Assembly: GCF_905475395.1 (NCBI RefSeq)
Contig: NC_058342.1
Coordinates: forward strand, 37,566,640 to 37,630,639
Direction: 5' to 3'
Origin: Chrysoperla carnea
Lineage: Eukaryota > Arthropoda > Insecta > Neuroptera > Chrysopidae
DNA: 64,000 nucleotides
The notes beneath the pieces were generated by a model that saw only the letters and a list, made by a program, of their open reading frames with translations, had not been told where the DNA came from and did not search any database. The position numbers and the translations under genes are program-made. Shown one piece after another: positions 13,288 to 24,850 of this stretch. The first letter of the stretch is position 1; each line of letters opens with the position of its first letter.

Positions 13288-13333
13288 TAGGTAGGTAGGT
13301 AGGCAGGTAAGTAGGTAGGTAGGTAGGTAGGTA
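13288..13333 (+). repeat. (TAGG)n microsatellite
   Basis: TAGG tetramers with a few variants (GGCAGG, GGTAAG). This is one of more than ten TAGG/CCTA loci in the window. Confidence 0.9.
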
Positions 13334-13550
13334 TGTGATAAAACATTAAACGTAGTAGGTTTACCCTGGTGGAATAAGAATTTGGCCGAATAAGAAGAAA
13401 GAATAAGAAAGAGACTGAAAAAGTCTTAGGAACTCGGATTTTTGAATTCCGAGTAACCCAGACTTAAATTACTTTGAATCGACCCGTCCTTTCTCGTTTT
13501 TTTGACAGGCCCACCGGGAATTCTTCCAAACTCCAAGCCCCCTCCCCCTG

Positions 13551-13558
13551 TATAAAAG
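13551..13558 (+). promoter_or_regulatory. Strong TATA-box-like site without a recognisable gene
   Basis: TATAAAAG follows a C-rich run (CCCCCTCCCCCTG) and is followed about 30 bases later by TTAATAGTTGAGTG, a plausible start region. No ORF follows. It may be a promoter left by a retroelement LTR or an unannotated non-coding transcript; the flanking DNA at 13362-13700 shows no clear LTR ends. Confidence 0.25.
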
Positions 13559-13737
13559 GACACACAATATTGATTGAATTAATAGTTGAGTGTAACTGAA
13601 CGGAATTAATAAGTCGAGCTCAAACAAGTTACTTAAATACAGTACTTACAATCAAACTCACAAACTGTGCAGCTTGCAGGTTATAACTACCTAAAACTTA
13701 CATTATAGAGTAGAATTATAAGCTGATGAAGTGATAG

Positions 13738-13960
13738 TACAGTGGAACCTCGACAACTCGAACCTTGAACTTTTTCGCTAAACCTTTAAATAAGCGATAT
13801 CTCGAATTATTTAGACTTTCTAACTCGAATAAAATGTTATTTGAGTATTGACATTATATATGTAACTCGAATTTCAAAAAGGTAGTAATATAATCGCGCT
13901 TTTCTTATTCGTAATTGTTGGCCTTTCCTTTGAGGTTCGAGGTATCGAGGTTCCACTGTA
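13738..13960. mobile_element. fam-3 MITE (Tigger/pogo-like ends)
   Basis: Terminal inverted repeats CAGTGGAACCTCGA and TCGAGGTTCCACTG are perfect and each is flanked by TA, the target duplication of the Tc1/mariner/pogo group. The interior is AT-rich with repeated AACTCGAA words and no transposase. Confidence 0.85.
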
Positions 13961-14194
13961 TACGATAAAATAATGGATTCAATATAATAAACAATATACC
14001 TAATAAACATTTATTGATAACAAAAACGATGAATATTAATCATATTATAATAAATAATTAATAAAGACATACATTCAAGTATGTAAATTAAATTAAATTA
14101 TATTAAATAAATTATATTTTATTAAAGTTAACAATAATTAATAATAATAATAAATGATGAACATTAAACATGAACACTGTAACAACAAACTATA

Positions 14195-14316
14195 TACAGT
14201 GCAACCTCAGTAGACTAACCTAACCTTGATATAACCAACTCCAGCTCTATGAATTATTTGATATAAAGAATATTTATTTGTTCTCTTCTGATTTGTTAGA
14301 TCGAGGTTGTACTGTA
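14195..14316. mobile_element. fam-4 MITE, about 120 bp
   Basis: Ends CAGTGCAACCTC and GAGGTTGTACTG with flanking TA. Related copies lie at 46505-46900 and, truncated, at 8230-8299. The related terminus suggests the same transposase group as fam-3. Confidence 0.75.
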
Positions 14317-15000
14317 ATTAGAATCAGAATTAGAATTTTATGTATTTTATCTATAAAATTTAAATTTTAAAAAGGTTTTATTTAGAAGTTCATCAGACAG
14401 AGTGAGTCATAAAAAACTAAATTCAAAAACTCAAATTCAATTTGTATAATATAATATAATATTAATTATATTTAATAATAATAAATAAATAAAGAAATAA
14501 TAAATAATTTATAAAAACAAACAAACAAACAAACTTAATATAACAACAATCATTTGATTCATTTTCAATGCATAAAATTTAATTCAGTGAATATGATTCA
14601 TTTAGTTTTTGATTTGATCTTGATCAAGCCAAATGAAGGTAATGTAAGCACATATTGGGTTGACTACTAAATCAGAAGTATATCTCTTTTAAACTAATAT
14701 TACGAATATACGATAGGAACATAGTTCCTACAGGGTGCCCACGATACTTCTCATTTTTTTTTAAATGATGAGTCAGTCAGTAGTTAATTAAAGATACAGT
14801 GTTGCTGTTACAGGTTTATTTAATTTTGATTGTTATTTTTATTTTTGGTTTTACATTTGTTTGATAATTGTAATATAATATAATATAATATAATAATATA
14901 TTACATTATATTACAATCTTATATTATATCTTTGGTTTAATTAATTCAAATAATAACAAACAATTAAATAATAATTAATAATATATAAATAGTTATATTT

Positions 15001-15290
15001 ATGTCGCAACCAACTAGCTTAGTAGCTGAGCTGTTTAATTAACAGCCTAGCCTTTTTATTAAATGAGCTGCCTGAAAGATATTCAGCCATTCAATCAAAT
15101 ACCTTGACTAATAACTTGGCTCGATAATGTTTAACTATTTAATTTCACTTTCTGCCACCTGGCTCCGAAACCCATACACTTTCAATATTCTCACAGAAAT
15201 TACTATTTGATCTCATGATTACCGAATATTGTACGAATGGCCTAAGCATCAGTCAATCACTTGATTAAGTGCTGTAATTGGCTGCGACAT
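15001..15290. mobile_element. fam-9 MITE, 290 bp
   Basis: Ends ATGTCGCAACCAA and TTGGCTGCGACAT form a terminal inverted repeat with one mismatch. No ORF. It lies about 55 bp from the fam-8 element, and CAGTCAATCACTTGATTAAG near its right end has an inverted partner (AAGTGATTGACTG) inside fam-8. Confidence 0.65.
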
Positions 15291-15346
15291 ATACATAACT
15301 GTAATAACTATAATAACTATAATGTTCAATACAAGAACATGTTGAT

Positions 15347-15597
15347 ATAAGGACGTGAAACTCTTATGACGAGCTACAAGCTTCCGTGGCTGAATTTACG
15401 ACGCTTATCCGGATGGCGTTTAGTCATCGATCGTTGCGTACTTTGTACTACGCATCAGACTGTCTAAGTGATTGACTGATGCTCAATCGATTGAAACAAA
15501 CGATAAAAAATTGAAAATCAACGACTGAGGACTAAACCTTGCCCAGATAGGTGTCTTTTTTCCTGCTACCTTCTCCACTCGAATTTTACGTCCTTAT
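15347..15597. mobile_element. fam-8 MITE, about 250 bp
   Basis: Ends ATAAGGACGTGAAACTC and GAATTTTACGTCCTTAT form imperfect terminal inverted repeats. A second copy lies at 39698-39903, sharing GTTGCGTACTTTGT, CAGATAGG and CTTTTTTCCTG in order. Non-coding. Confidence 0.8.
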
Positions 15598-15726
15598 TAT
15601 ATATACAGATCGGATTTTACTCTGTTTTCCGTGATCATATCTGTATATTTTCTTATGTTCTTGATTCAATGTCAGTGTAGTGTAGTGTATTGTAATGTAT
15701 GTATGTTGTTGTTAAATACTAGATAC

Positions 15727-15778
15727 ATCTTACGTTACGTTATGTTACGATACGCTACGTTACGTTAAGTTACGCTAC
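15727..15778 (+). repeat. (TTACG)n degenerate pentamer array
   Basis: TTACGTTACGTTATGTTACG and variants. A similar (ACGTT)n run lies at 54389-54422. Confidence 0.75.
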
Positions 15779-16068
15779 ATACATAGTCTTATTAATTATT
15801 AAAAGCTTTACGTTCACTGAATTTACGTTAAAATGTTGACACGCATTAGCATTACATTACAATCAAATACAATATTTAAATAAAGCAATCAATTAATTAA
15901 TCTTTATTTGATTTTAATTATTTATGTTATGATGATAATGATAATGATAATGATATAAATAATAAAATAGCTAATAATTAAACTGAAGAACGTTCAGTCA
16001 ATGAAAATTCAATGAAAACATTTTTGGCATTACCATTTATTGGTTGGTATCATAATATGATCATCATT

Positions 16069-16445
16069 TATACAGAGTGTTCTGTTATTGATAACAGATA
16101 ATTATACCAGTAAATTAAGCTTATTAAGACAAATGGAAAAGCTATTTACCCAATTTCGATCTAAGGCCTGATTCGGGAGATGTGATTATGGGAAAAATAG
16201 AAAGATTTGTGAATTCACAGACCTATCAAACTCATTAAATTTGTAGGTATCACTTTAGAATATAGAGATGATCCTACTAATTTAATGATAGGTCTATGAA
16301 TGCACAAATCTTTCTATTTTTCTTATAGTCACATTTCCCGAATTAGGCCTCAGATGGAAATTTGGTTCATAGCTTTTCCATTTGTCTTGATAAGCTTAAT
16401 TTACTGGTGCAATTTTCTGATATCAAGAACAGAACACTCTGTATA
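16069..16445. mobile_element. Long foldback MITE (fam-2), 377 bp, arms of about 175 bp
   Basis: Left TATACAGAGTGTTCTGTT pairs with right AACAGAACACTCTGTATA perfectly. Pairing continues inward: TAAATTAAGCTTATTAAGAC with TTGATAAGCTTAATTTA, AATGGAAAAGCTAT with ATAGCTTTTCCATT, and GGCCTGATTCGGGA with CCCGAATTAGGCC. Nearly the whole element can fold into one hairpin. Non-coding. Confidence 0.85.
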
Positions 16446-16637
16446 TATTATTTATTATTTATCATAATCTAATTTGTGTGTTTATTTAATTAAATTTATT
16501 TAATTAATATTAATATAACGTAAACGTACTATGTATGAATAGGCTAGCTAATATTTAAAATTTAATATTATTTTTGATTTTAATTTGCGTTCTGTTCTCA
16601 TTCAATTCAATTTAAAAAGGCTGCTGATTAGTTAGGT

Positions 16638-16643
16638 TTTATT
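16638..16643 (-). promoter_or_regulatory. Candidate polyadenylation signal of CRMP
   Basis: AATAAA on the minus strand about 350 bases after the stop codon. The 3' UTR length is unproven. Confidence 0.3.
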
Positions 16644-16995
16644 AATTAATTAATTAATTAAATATAAATTTATAAAGGTAATATATAATTATAAATATTT
16701 ATAATGTAATTATATTTTAATTTAGTTACATTTAGCTGCTGATATAAATCATTCATATGGATTACAGACAGTACTGTAGGTACTTATTAAATAATTAATA
16801 ATATTATATCATTAATTAATTGATTAAACTCAATGAACAGTACCTAGGTATGATACGATATGGTACGCTATAGTACAATCAATATGTCTGTCATATGTTC
16901 ATTTAATTAATATTGTTTTGTTAATTAAGAATTAAATTTAATTGTTATTTAATTATTGTAATTGTAATTGTTGTACGGCATGGGTAGGTATGTTT

Positions 16996-19900
16996 TTACC
17001 AAAATCCACCAGATGATTTACCTCCTGGAGGATTCTTAACACGTATACAAGAACGACGGTCATCAGCATCTGGATCTTCTGTAAAAAACAAATCAAAATA
17101 TATATTTGTTTCAAAGACTTAGCTAGGTAATCCAAGGCCCTAAACAAAAGTGCAAAAAAAGGCCCCCTTCGGAGAACGGCACCGTTTAGCACTTCAGTAG
17201 CTACGCCACTGATTTGTTATAGCTTAAATACCTGAAACTTACCACTACTGATTGAAAATGATGAGCTTTGTAAATTTCTTTGGCCTTCTTGTCTCGGTGC
17301 TTTCCCAATTGGTGTGCTCACACTTGAGTTGGGTAAAGTTGGCATATTATAAATAACTTCTTCTTGTGCGTTTGGTCCATTACCATTGTTAATATTTAAG
17401 TGATCCAATGTCAATTCATTTTCGTAGCTGTGCAAACGTTTTTTCTCAACAGCAGCAATATCATCATCCGTGCCATAAACGTACGGAGCAAATGGTAATG
17501 TTGGAAGAAAACGTCCATAGCCTTGTACAGCTTTTAATTCGCCTTCGTCGACACAAACACGACCATTCACTATTACGTACTCTGGTGCGCCGTGACAAAC
17601 TAATCCCTCGAATATGTTAAAATCAATTGCATGATGATGTGTTTTTGCCGATATTGTTTTCGTTTGATTTGGGTCCCAAACAATTATGTCGGCATCGGAT
17701 CCAACAGCTATGCAACCTTTTTGAGGGTATAAATTAAATAATTTTGCTGCATTTGTACTGGTGATGGCCACAAATCTAGATGGATCCATGATGCCATTTA
17801 CAACGCCTTTTTCCCATACAACGTACAAACGATCTTCAACACCATTCACACCATTTGGTATTTTTGAAAAGTCATTTTTACCAGCTGCCTTCTGTTCAGC
17901 CGTAAATGTACAGTTATCACTTCCAGTTAAGTGCAGTTTATCCCTAAATACAATATTCCAATTTAGTACTTAACGTAATAAACAAACTTTCATAGCTATA
18001 TTTTTTATAGAAAGCATACGTGGATGCGGAGACACGATGCAAATGTCTCTTGATCTTTCCTGACTTGCGTATCATATGAATTTTTCTTTATAGTATATAA
18101 AATACAATGGATCCGTTCGAAGATATTGACGCCCATGTGGTAACAATAATAAGGTCCCCTTTTTGCTACAAATTACCTATTTCTGGTGAAGAAGTTCACT
18201 GCAGGTAAATTCTAGCTTAATAAATAAATTGAATTGAAGTAAATAAGATTGATACTGGATACGACCCCGATAAAAAGCAAATCAAAATAACAAACATAAA
18301 GCATAATTTGATTTGATTTGATTTGATGAGTGTGTATTGTGTAGTTTAGTATGCAGTTTGTAGCTTGCAACAGTGTAGAGTCAAAACTATGGAGGGCAGA
18401 GATAAGGAGAGTTAGTTCCTATGTGTCCTTGTCATAGTCATATGTCATAACCATATGATGCATAGAGATTTTGTGTCTGCCACTATTATATTTGTTTTAT
18501 ACAAAGAGGTTATATACAGCTATTGAAATAAATACCACAAAACACTTGAAATAAAACCCTTCCATTTCATTTCCTGCTTTTCAGTGGACACTTTTTATAT
18601 ACTGACATGATTTTCCTTATCTCTCTCCATAGTCAAAACTTACACAAACAGCTATCATTATAGGTTTTTGTATGATAATCAACCAACTAATAAGCTATAA
18701 ACATTTACTTAATTATCCACATTTTATTAGTATTTAGTTCTTAAGTACCATACCATGATACTAAATACTAAGTAATTTTAACTTTTTTTATTTACAATTT
18801 TATATGAAAGACAGACTTTAATAAATTTTAAATTTAAAGCTGAACTGTACTTAATTTATATAATCAATTGCAAGCTAAGTAATGCTATGCAATATGCACC
18901 AACCCAGCCCAACTCAACCCATCTTACTTAATATTAGTAGTTAATTATGTACACATACACACACGAACTACACTTTACAGTATAGTACAGTTTGTTTTTA
19001 ATAAAGTACTCTTCTGTTGTTTATTTTCTAATCGATATCTACTTTAAAAGAGTCCAGTCCCATCCAGAGTCAAGATATTGATAGCGTGCCATACAATCTT
19101 GTTTAAGGTATGATTCCGATACTGTCCTCTGTGCGCTGTGTCCTCTGCTGACACAATGCGCACTGCTGATACATACCTGACTATTTCTTCTGAAGTGTCA
19201 GTTGTACATATGTATGTGTTGTTGCGTCAGCGTCAGTATTGCTCTGAGAGAGATATAGCCGCAAGGCTTTCCAAGCTTACTCACTTAAGTATACTCACTT
19301 AAGCGTCTGACGTAGTGCGACAGCCACAGCATAGGAATCATATCTTTAAAATCGTATTGGTTCTGGATTGGTTTTTTTTAGAAGGAATTAAAAAATAAAC
19401 ATCAGAATTAGTGCTAATCTGTTAAGTAAATATGAATTATTAGGTAGTTAGTTAGTTAGTTAGTAACTTACGAAGAACTGATGAAATTCATCAAGTATTC
19501 TGGAGTTGTTGGATCAGAACGTATTGGAGGTACTGTGCAACACCTCACATCGTTCTTATTGCCTACCAGTGCTAGAGAACAAGCAAGCACTTCTCCATAC
19601 ACTGGATATCCATCAGTATGTGTGTTATTCTCACAATGCGTTGATATCACATCCGCCCCATTCTTACTACTCACGTGGGCTATGTATAATGGACTGTTTA
19701 CCTATTATTTATTATTGATTTATTATTCACTTCAAATTTAAACAAACTAAAATTCATTAATTAATTAGTTATTCATTAATTATTTTCTTATTTGTTTGCA
19801 AGCAATCTGTCATTGAATTTGTTTGCAATATCAATTATATAATAATGATAGCTACCTACACTAACATTATACAATAGTTTATATAATTATTAGTATTATC

Positions 19901-22900
19901 ATTAACTGTACGTTGCAATAGCACGTATCACGTAGTACTTAGTACGTTGAACGTAGATGTTGTGTAATTGAATAAAAAATCTGAACACATTTTAGTAGGT
20001 ACATAAAATATATTTAAAAATAAATGTAAAGAGCACTCACTCAAAAACAAAAAAACAAATGCAACAAAACAAAACAAAACAAGACTAAAAAAACATAAGT
20101 AGTGTTACTTAAATGTAGTAAAGTATATTAAGTAAAGTTAGATAAAAACAAAGAAACAAAACAAAATGATTTAAAAAACAGAATAAATAAACAACAAAAT
20201 AAATTTAAAAACAAAACATAATTATTAAAAGACCTCAGTACCAACATGATTTTATTGAGCCATCACATTTCATCCATCTCAACTTAATTCGACTGAATTG
20301 AATTGAATTGAATTAAATCGAGAATGAATTAAATCATTCATAATTATTATCAAATGAATATGAATGAAATGGAAGTTTGTTAGTAAAAAATAAAACTAAA
20401 ATCAAATAAAAATGTAAAAAATGGACAAAGAACAAAATGTAAACGTACTCAGCTAAATAGTGCATAAGAATGTTGGGCGTTTCTTTATTTGGTCGTAGCG
20501 GTGGACTTAAAATGTGTCTGGCTGCATGGTACCAATCAGCGTGGTAGTAATGTGACCCATCCGTACCCAACGCAGCTGCTAAAGTTTCTCCAATTATTTT
20601 CAATTCGCTATTGTTTATTTTAAATTGGTTTAGGGCTTGCGCTGCACTTTGACTCATTACGTGAACTACATACAACGGACTCTCCACCTAAATCCATCCA
20701 TCCAAAAAGAACCAAAAAGAAACCAATTCAAAACAAAACAAAACAAAAAATGATAATAAATAAAATAAAATAAAATAAATCAAAGAGTAGTAGTAGCAGT
20801 AATAAATAGTAGATGGCAGTACTACCTACATAGTAAATAAATAAGAGAATCAAATCAGTTCAGTCAGTTCCTAATATCTATCACAGTCTCATCAAATAGA
20901 AATAGAATCATTAGTCTAGTACCTAAATCACAAGTAAATGATTCAATTCAATCACTGATCAATACAATAATACCTAGTGCTAACAATAAACACACACCTG
21001 CTTAGCAATAACACAAGCACGATTCACTGCTTCAGCTTCAACTTCTTCATTGCGTGACAGTTCGTGACCATGAGGACCAGTCACACCTTTCGCTAATAAC
21101 TTCTTAGTGTTTTCAGTGATCACATCACCGTTTTCAGCATGAACCATCGTAAGTGCTCCAATTGACTTGCAAGTATCCATTAATTGATAGATTTCTGAGT
21201 CGCGCAGTGCAAAGTTGTAAGCCATAAATAGTTTGTATGAATTGATACCATGTTTGGCAGTTAATTCTTTGATTTCATTTTTTTGTCGTTCACCCCATGA
21301 AGTGACGCACACATGCAATGCATAATCACAACATACTTTAGGATCAGCTTTTTCACGATAACGCATATAAGCTTCTAAGAGTGTTTCATCTGATCGTGGC
21401 ATCACAAAATCAACTGTTGAGAACAATAAATGAATAAATTAATTAAAACTTAATGAATTGCTATTAGAATTAGTGAGTAGTAGATAACTTGAATAAAATG
21501 TAATGTACTTACTTATGGTAGTGGTTCCACCAGCTATAGCAGCTTTAGTTCCTTGATAAAAATCATCAGCCGTTACAGAGCCCATGAATTCCATTTCAAA
21601 ATGGGTATGTGGATCAATGCCACCAGGCATTATTAATTTACCTCGAGCATCAATCACTCGTGTCCCTCCTGGTATTATTAAGTTCCTACCTAATTGTTTA
21701 ATAACACCTTCCTCAATATAAATGTCACCTTCAGCAATTCCATCTTCGTTCACGATACGTCCATTCTTGATAAGTAATCGATTTTGAGCACTCTGTTGGA
21801 TTCAAACAGAACAATTCAAATCAAAACCATTTATTTTTATAGTCGAAGTCAATAATAATCTGAGATATTATAGGGTCTAGGCATATGGCTCTAATGGGTT
21901 ACTAGAAATAGTTTAATTTAGTATATTATATGGAAAAATCGGGTTCATTTTACATTTAGACGCCTCTCTGTAATTGTTTATAATTACCACGTGTAAAAAT
22001 GAGCTTATAGATTAATAACCTTGTTTGTTTTTTGCCGCTCCTTGAATTTGACACTGGGCATAGTTCTATTTTTTTCAGCTAGGTGGATTCCTAATTTGAC
22101 GCTCAAAGCTAGCGTCAAGCGTCATCATGAAGTTACATCTTTAGAGTTAGTTACTGCATATAGTGACTAGTGACACTAGCTCCAATATAATATCCAATAA
22201 CTGTAGAATATAGAATGTAGTCACTGTTTGTTTTATTAATTAAATAATTTATTTAATTATTTATATTTTCAACGCATGTATTATACATAATTTTTTTTTT
22301 TTTGTAAATAATATCATCAATTTAATAAATTATTAAAAAATTAATTAATTAATAGATGGGATGATCATCAGAGTTTCAAATATATGCATATATAGTGTTA
22401 CTTGTATTTATATCCACTTATAACAATTTTCAACAGTCCTCTCCGCTGTGCTAAACGAAGTTGCCGTTTTCCGCCTTCGTCGAGCAAAAAAATAGTACAC
22501 ACGCCATGAGAGCAAGTAAAAGATTACTCGGATTGCATGTTCATTGTTGCCCGAAGCGAAATCGAGGGTGACAAAAAAAAAAAGAAAGCGACACTTTCAT
22601 TTATCTCAGCGGGGTAAAAGACATCTTCCAACCGGATGGTAGAAAATTTTTGAAAAAGAATATCTTGTAATTCCTCGAATTACAGATCAAAGTGGTAATA
22701 TTTCAATCATTTTCTAATCTCAGCCACAAATAATTAATCTAATTATAATAAATCTGCATTGTAAGTACTGTTATAGTTATGTCGGATTAAAAGGGGTGCC
22801 CGATTAGACGGGGACTGAATTACCACGGGTCTACTGTATACTAGCATATTTTCTCAAAGGAAAAACAGAAAGTTGGAAATTTTTAGGTAGCTACAAATAG

Positions 22901-23618
22901 TGAGTCTATTGATTCCAATTTTCATATACGTACCAAAAACCTACGAAAAAATTCCTAGAAAAATTTTCGGGGAAAAATCGTCATCATTTTATCGCAGTGA
23001 ATCTTTTTATTTTTTTAAACTTATTTTATTTATTATAATAATACATGCACTGATATTCGACACTGTCTATATAAAATATTTCAACAATTAACTTAGGCAA
23101 TTGTTGTTACTTTTTCAAAAATTTCGTTTTTGAGTTATAAAAAATATCAAAGAAAAATTCATTGAAAAAAAAATTAATAATCATTTATCAATCAGCGTTT
23201 AAAATTTTTATTCAACAGCTCAAAACATTAAGGGAAAACTTATTAAGGATTAGGGTATACGAAATACAGAGAAAAATTAATTAGCCGCCGTACTATATTG
23301 TATTTGTATGCGTATAGTACAGTACAGTATACGAGCGACATGACATACGGTATACGTACACATTAATATGGATGATATACCGGCTTCTTTTCATTGGATC
23401 AATATTTGAACTAAAAATAACAATGTTCACATGCACATTGATATTTTTATAAAATAAAATAAAATATACTAACACTAATACTAATACTCTTAACAGAGAT
23501 ACAGATTAGGTAGTTTAGGTGCTGAATACTGAATACTAAATACTAAATTATGATAATTATTATCAAAACTCACTTGTAAATGAATTGGTACTTTTTTAAC
23601 GTGTGATGTAGTCGTCAT
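16996..23618 (-). CDS. CRMP: Dihydropyrimidinase / collapsin response mediator protein, alternative exon 4A or 4B, 587 or 584 aa
   Basis: Cyclic amidohydrolase of the DHP/CRMP family; in Drosophila one gene makes the pyrimidine-catabolic enzyme and the neuronal CRMP by alternative splicing. Exons in transcript order: 23618-23574, 21792-21513, 21413-20998, then 20687-20449 (4A) or 19701-19472 (4B), 17943-17243, 17078-16996. All have GT..AG borders and one frame. Zinc ligands of the family are present: H77 and H79 (PHTHF), K169 (NSYKLFMAY, the carboxylated lysine), H200 (VHAENGD), H256 at the start of exon 4A or 4B, and D336 (GSDNCTF; D333 with 4B). Vertebrate CRMPs have lost several of these, so the enzyme function is probably kept. 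The C-terminus ends [11 protein letters not shown]. An in-frame TAA (23643-23645) precedes the ATG. Confidence 0.95.
18387..18632. mobile_element. fam-11 MITE in the CRMP intron between exons 4B and 5
   Basis: Left ACTATGGAGGGCAGAGATAA and right CCTTATCTCTCTCCATAGT form an imperfect terminal inverted repeat. A shorter relative lies at 41472-41628, sharing the TGGACACTTTTT word. The rest of this 1528-base intron (17944-19471) is AT-rich without visible genes. Confidence 0.7.
19443..19466 (-). promoter_or_regulatory. ACTAAC array just inside the intron after exon 4B (candidate STAR-protein splicing element)
   Basis: On the transcript strand, four overlapping ACTAAC motifs follow the exon 4B donor: GTAAGTTACTAAC at the splice site, then further ACTAAC units. 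ACUAAC is the core bound by STAR-family RNA-binding proteins (quaking; Held-out-wings in flies). Position and copy number suggest a role in exon 4B choice; this is inference, since a plain TTAG microsatellite would look the same. Confidence 0.45.
19472..19701 (-). CDS. CRMP: CRMP alternative exon 4B (CRMP-type)
   Basis: 230 nt encoding 76 codons plus two bases. The acceptor is AATAG before GTA, the donor a perfect GTAAGT. It opens with [16 protein letters not shown], homologous to [16 protein letters not shown] of exon 4A, then diverges ([36 protein letters not shown]) and lacks the GTDGSHYY substrate-side segment. It starts in phase 0 and leaves two bases (TC), exactly as 4A does, so it can replace 4A. 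Using both or neither shifts the reading frame. Confidence 0.9.
20449..20687 (-). CDS. CRMP: CRMP alternative exon 4A (dihydropyrimidinase-type)
   Basis: 239 nt encoding 79 codons plus two bases. The acceptor is TTTAG before GTG, the donor GTACGT. The peptide contains [30 protein letters not shown] and [10 protein letters not shown], words that match vertebrate dihydropyrimidinase closely (LGTDGTHYW, HHAAHH, PPLRPDPSTP). The exon begins in phase 0 and leaves two bases (GA), completed by the first base of exon 5 to make Glu327. I infer that it makes the enzyme form. Confidence 0.93.
21793..23573 (-). other. CRMP intron 1, 1781 bases
   Basis: It holds a fam-10-related piece at 22036-22145 (CATAGTTCTATTTTTTTCAG, TTTGACGCTCAAAG, CGTCATCATGAAG) and a less AT-rich segment at 22430-22840 that ends CGGGTCTACTGTATA, resembling a Tigger-type right terminus without a visible left partner. 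No coding exon was recognised. Confidence 0.55.
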
Positions 23619-24633
23619 TTTTAAAATAAAAACTTTTAATATTTATTTAATATGAATATGAATAATAATAATTAAGTAAATCACAATTAACTTCACTTCC
23701 TGCTTGATATTTTTAATATTACAAACACATGCACATACACCACACACAGAGGTAGCAGAGCTGGATACTTGTACTAGTACTAGTACTACTGTTAATGTAC
23801 TGTAGCTGTTGCTGTAGGACTGGTAGATGAGATGGAAAAGTATAGTCTAGGTTCCAGGTGCTATACTTCTAGGTGTACTGATGATGGGTTAATCTATAAC
23901 AATCAACAAAAACATAATTTTATTTATTAAATCTAATCTAATATTATTTATATTATTTTTAAACTGTATTGTATCTAAATAAATAAATAATGTTAACTAT
24001 TAATAATAATAAATAAGTTTAGTTTAAAAGATACAAAATAATTTTAATAAATTAACAATACAATTAAATTAACAATACATTTGTATTGTTAATTTATTTT
24101 TAATATTATATAATAAATATATAACACGTTTACATTTCATTTATTATTATTAAGGTATATTTTTATATTTATTTGTTAATATCTTATCTTATTTAAATAA
24201 AAATTTTATATGATTTTATTACTTTTGATTTTGAACGTCACAGTCACTTCACAATACACAACACACAACGCTGAACACCTCACAACTCTTTTATTCTTTA
24301 CTGTTCACTGTTCACTGCTCTCTGAATCTCTACTCTCTGGCTCTGCTCACTGCTAGTGAGTGCTTCGTGTTTGAATAGTGTCAGTGGATATTCTATATTC
24401 ATAAAATGTATAGCTTTACCCCCTGTGTGATGTGAATATGGATGTGATGTGATGTGACTTCAACTTCGTTCCGTTCACAGTTGTGTGTACAATCGAAATC
24501 GATTATAGTGAAATTGAATTACGACGTCAAATTGGATGTTACGAGCAATAGGCAAGATTTATGTTAAACTAAATACAAATGTCAAACATATTGAAAACAT
24601 GAACGAGTTCACAGAAAATTTCTGTTAAAATTC

Positions 24634-24850
24634 ATAGAGATAATACCATAGAGTTGCAAACGGTTGATCTTTCGAACGTCGTCCAAACGGTTGCTTGCAG
24701 TAGAACAAGACAGATAAAATAGGCACATATAACTGCTTTCGCCTCTCTTATACACCTATAATTTCTCACTCTTTCTTCTTCTCTCACAGCGGTCAAGAAT
24801 TCACTTATTGCGTTTCCTATGTCTATACAGCTCTATGGTATTATCTCTAT
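24634..24850. mobile_element. fam-1 MITE, reference copy, 217 bp
   Basis: The left terminus 24634-24653 and the right terminus 24831-24850 (CTCTATGGTATTATCTCTAT) are perfect 20-base inverted repeats. Other copies: 43410-43612, 33913-34072, 30000-30147 and a scrap at 7676-7727. Shared interior words are CTCTTATACACCTA, TCTCTCACAGCGGTCAAGAA and TTCACTTATTGCG. Non-coding. Confidence 0.88.

Larger units (their letters stand above)
9986..16995. other. Intergenic DNA between synaptojanin and the convergent CRMP gene
   Basis: Synaptojanin (+) and CRMP (-) converge here. No coding gene was recognised. Between the annotated elements the sequence is AT-rich with runs of TAATA and ATTA type. TACC/TTACC repeats occupy 11875-11936. 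A probable CRMP polyadenylation signal (AATAAA on the minus strand) lies at 16638-16643. Confidence 0.6.

Noticed and set aside
17408-17973. Plus-strand frames of 70 codons
   Set aside because: Antisense to CRMP exon 5.
19481-19741. Plus-strand frames of 86 and 70 codons
   Set aside because: They are shadows of CRMP exon 4B on the minus strand.
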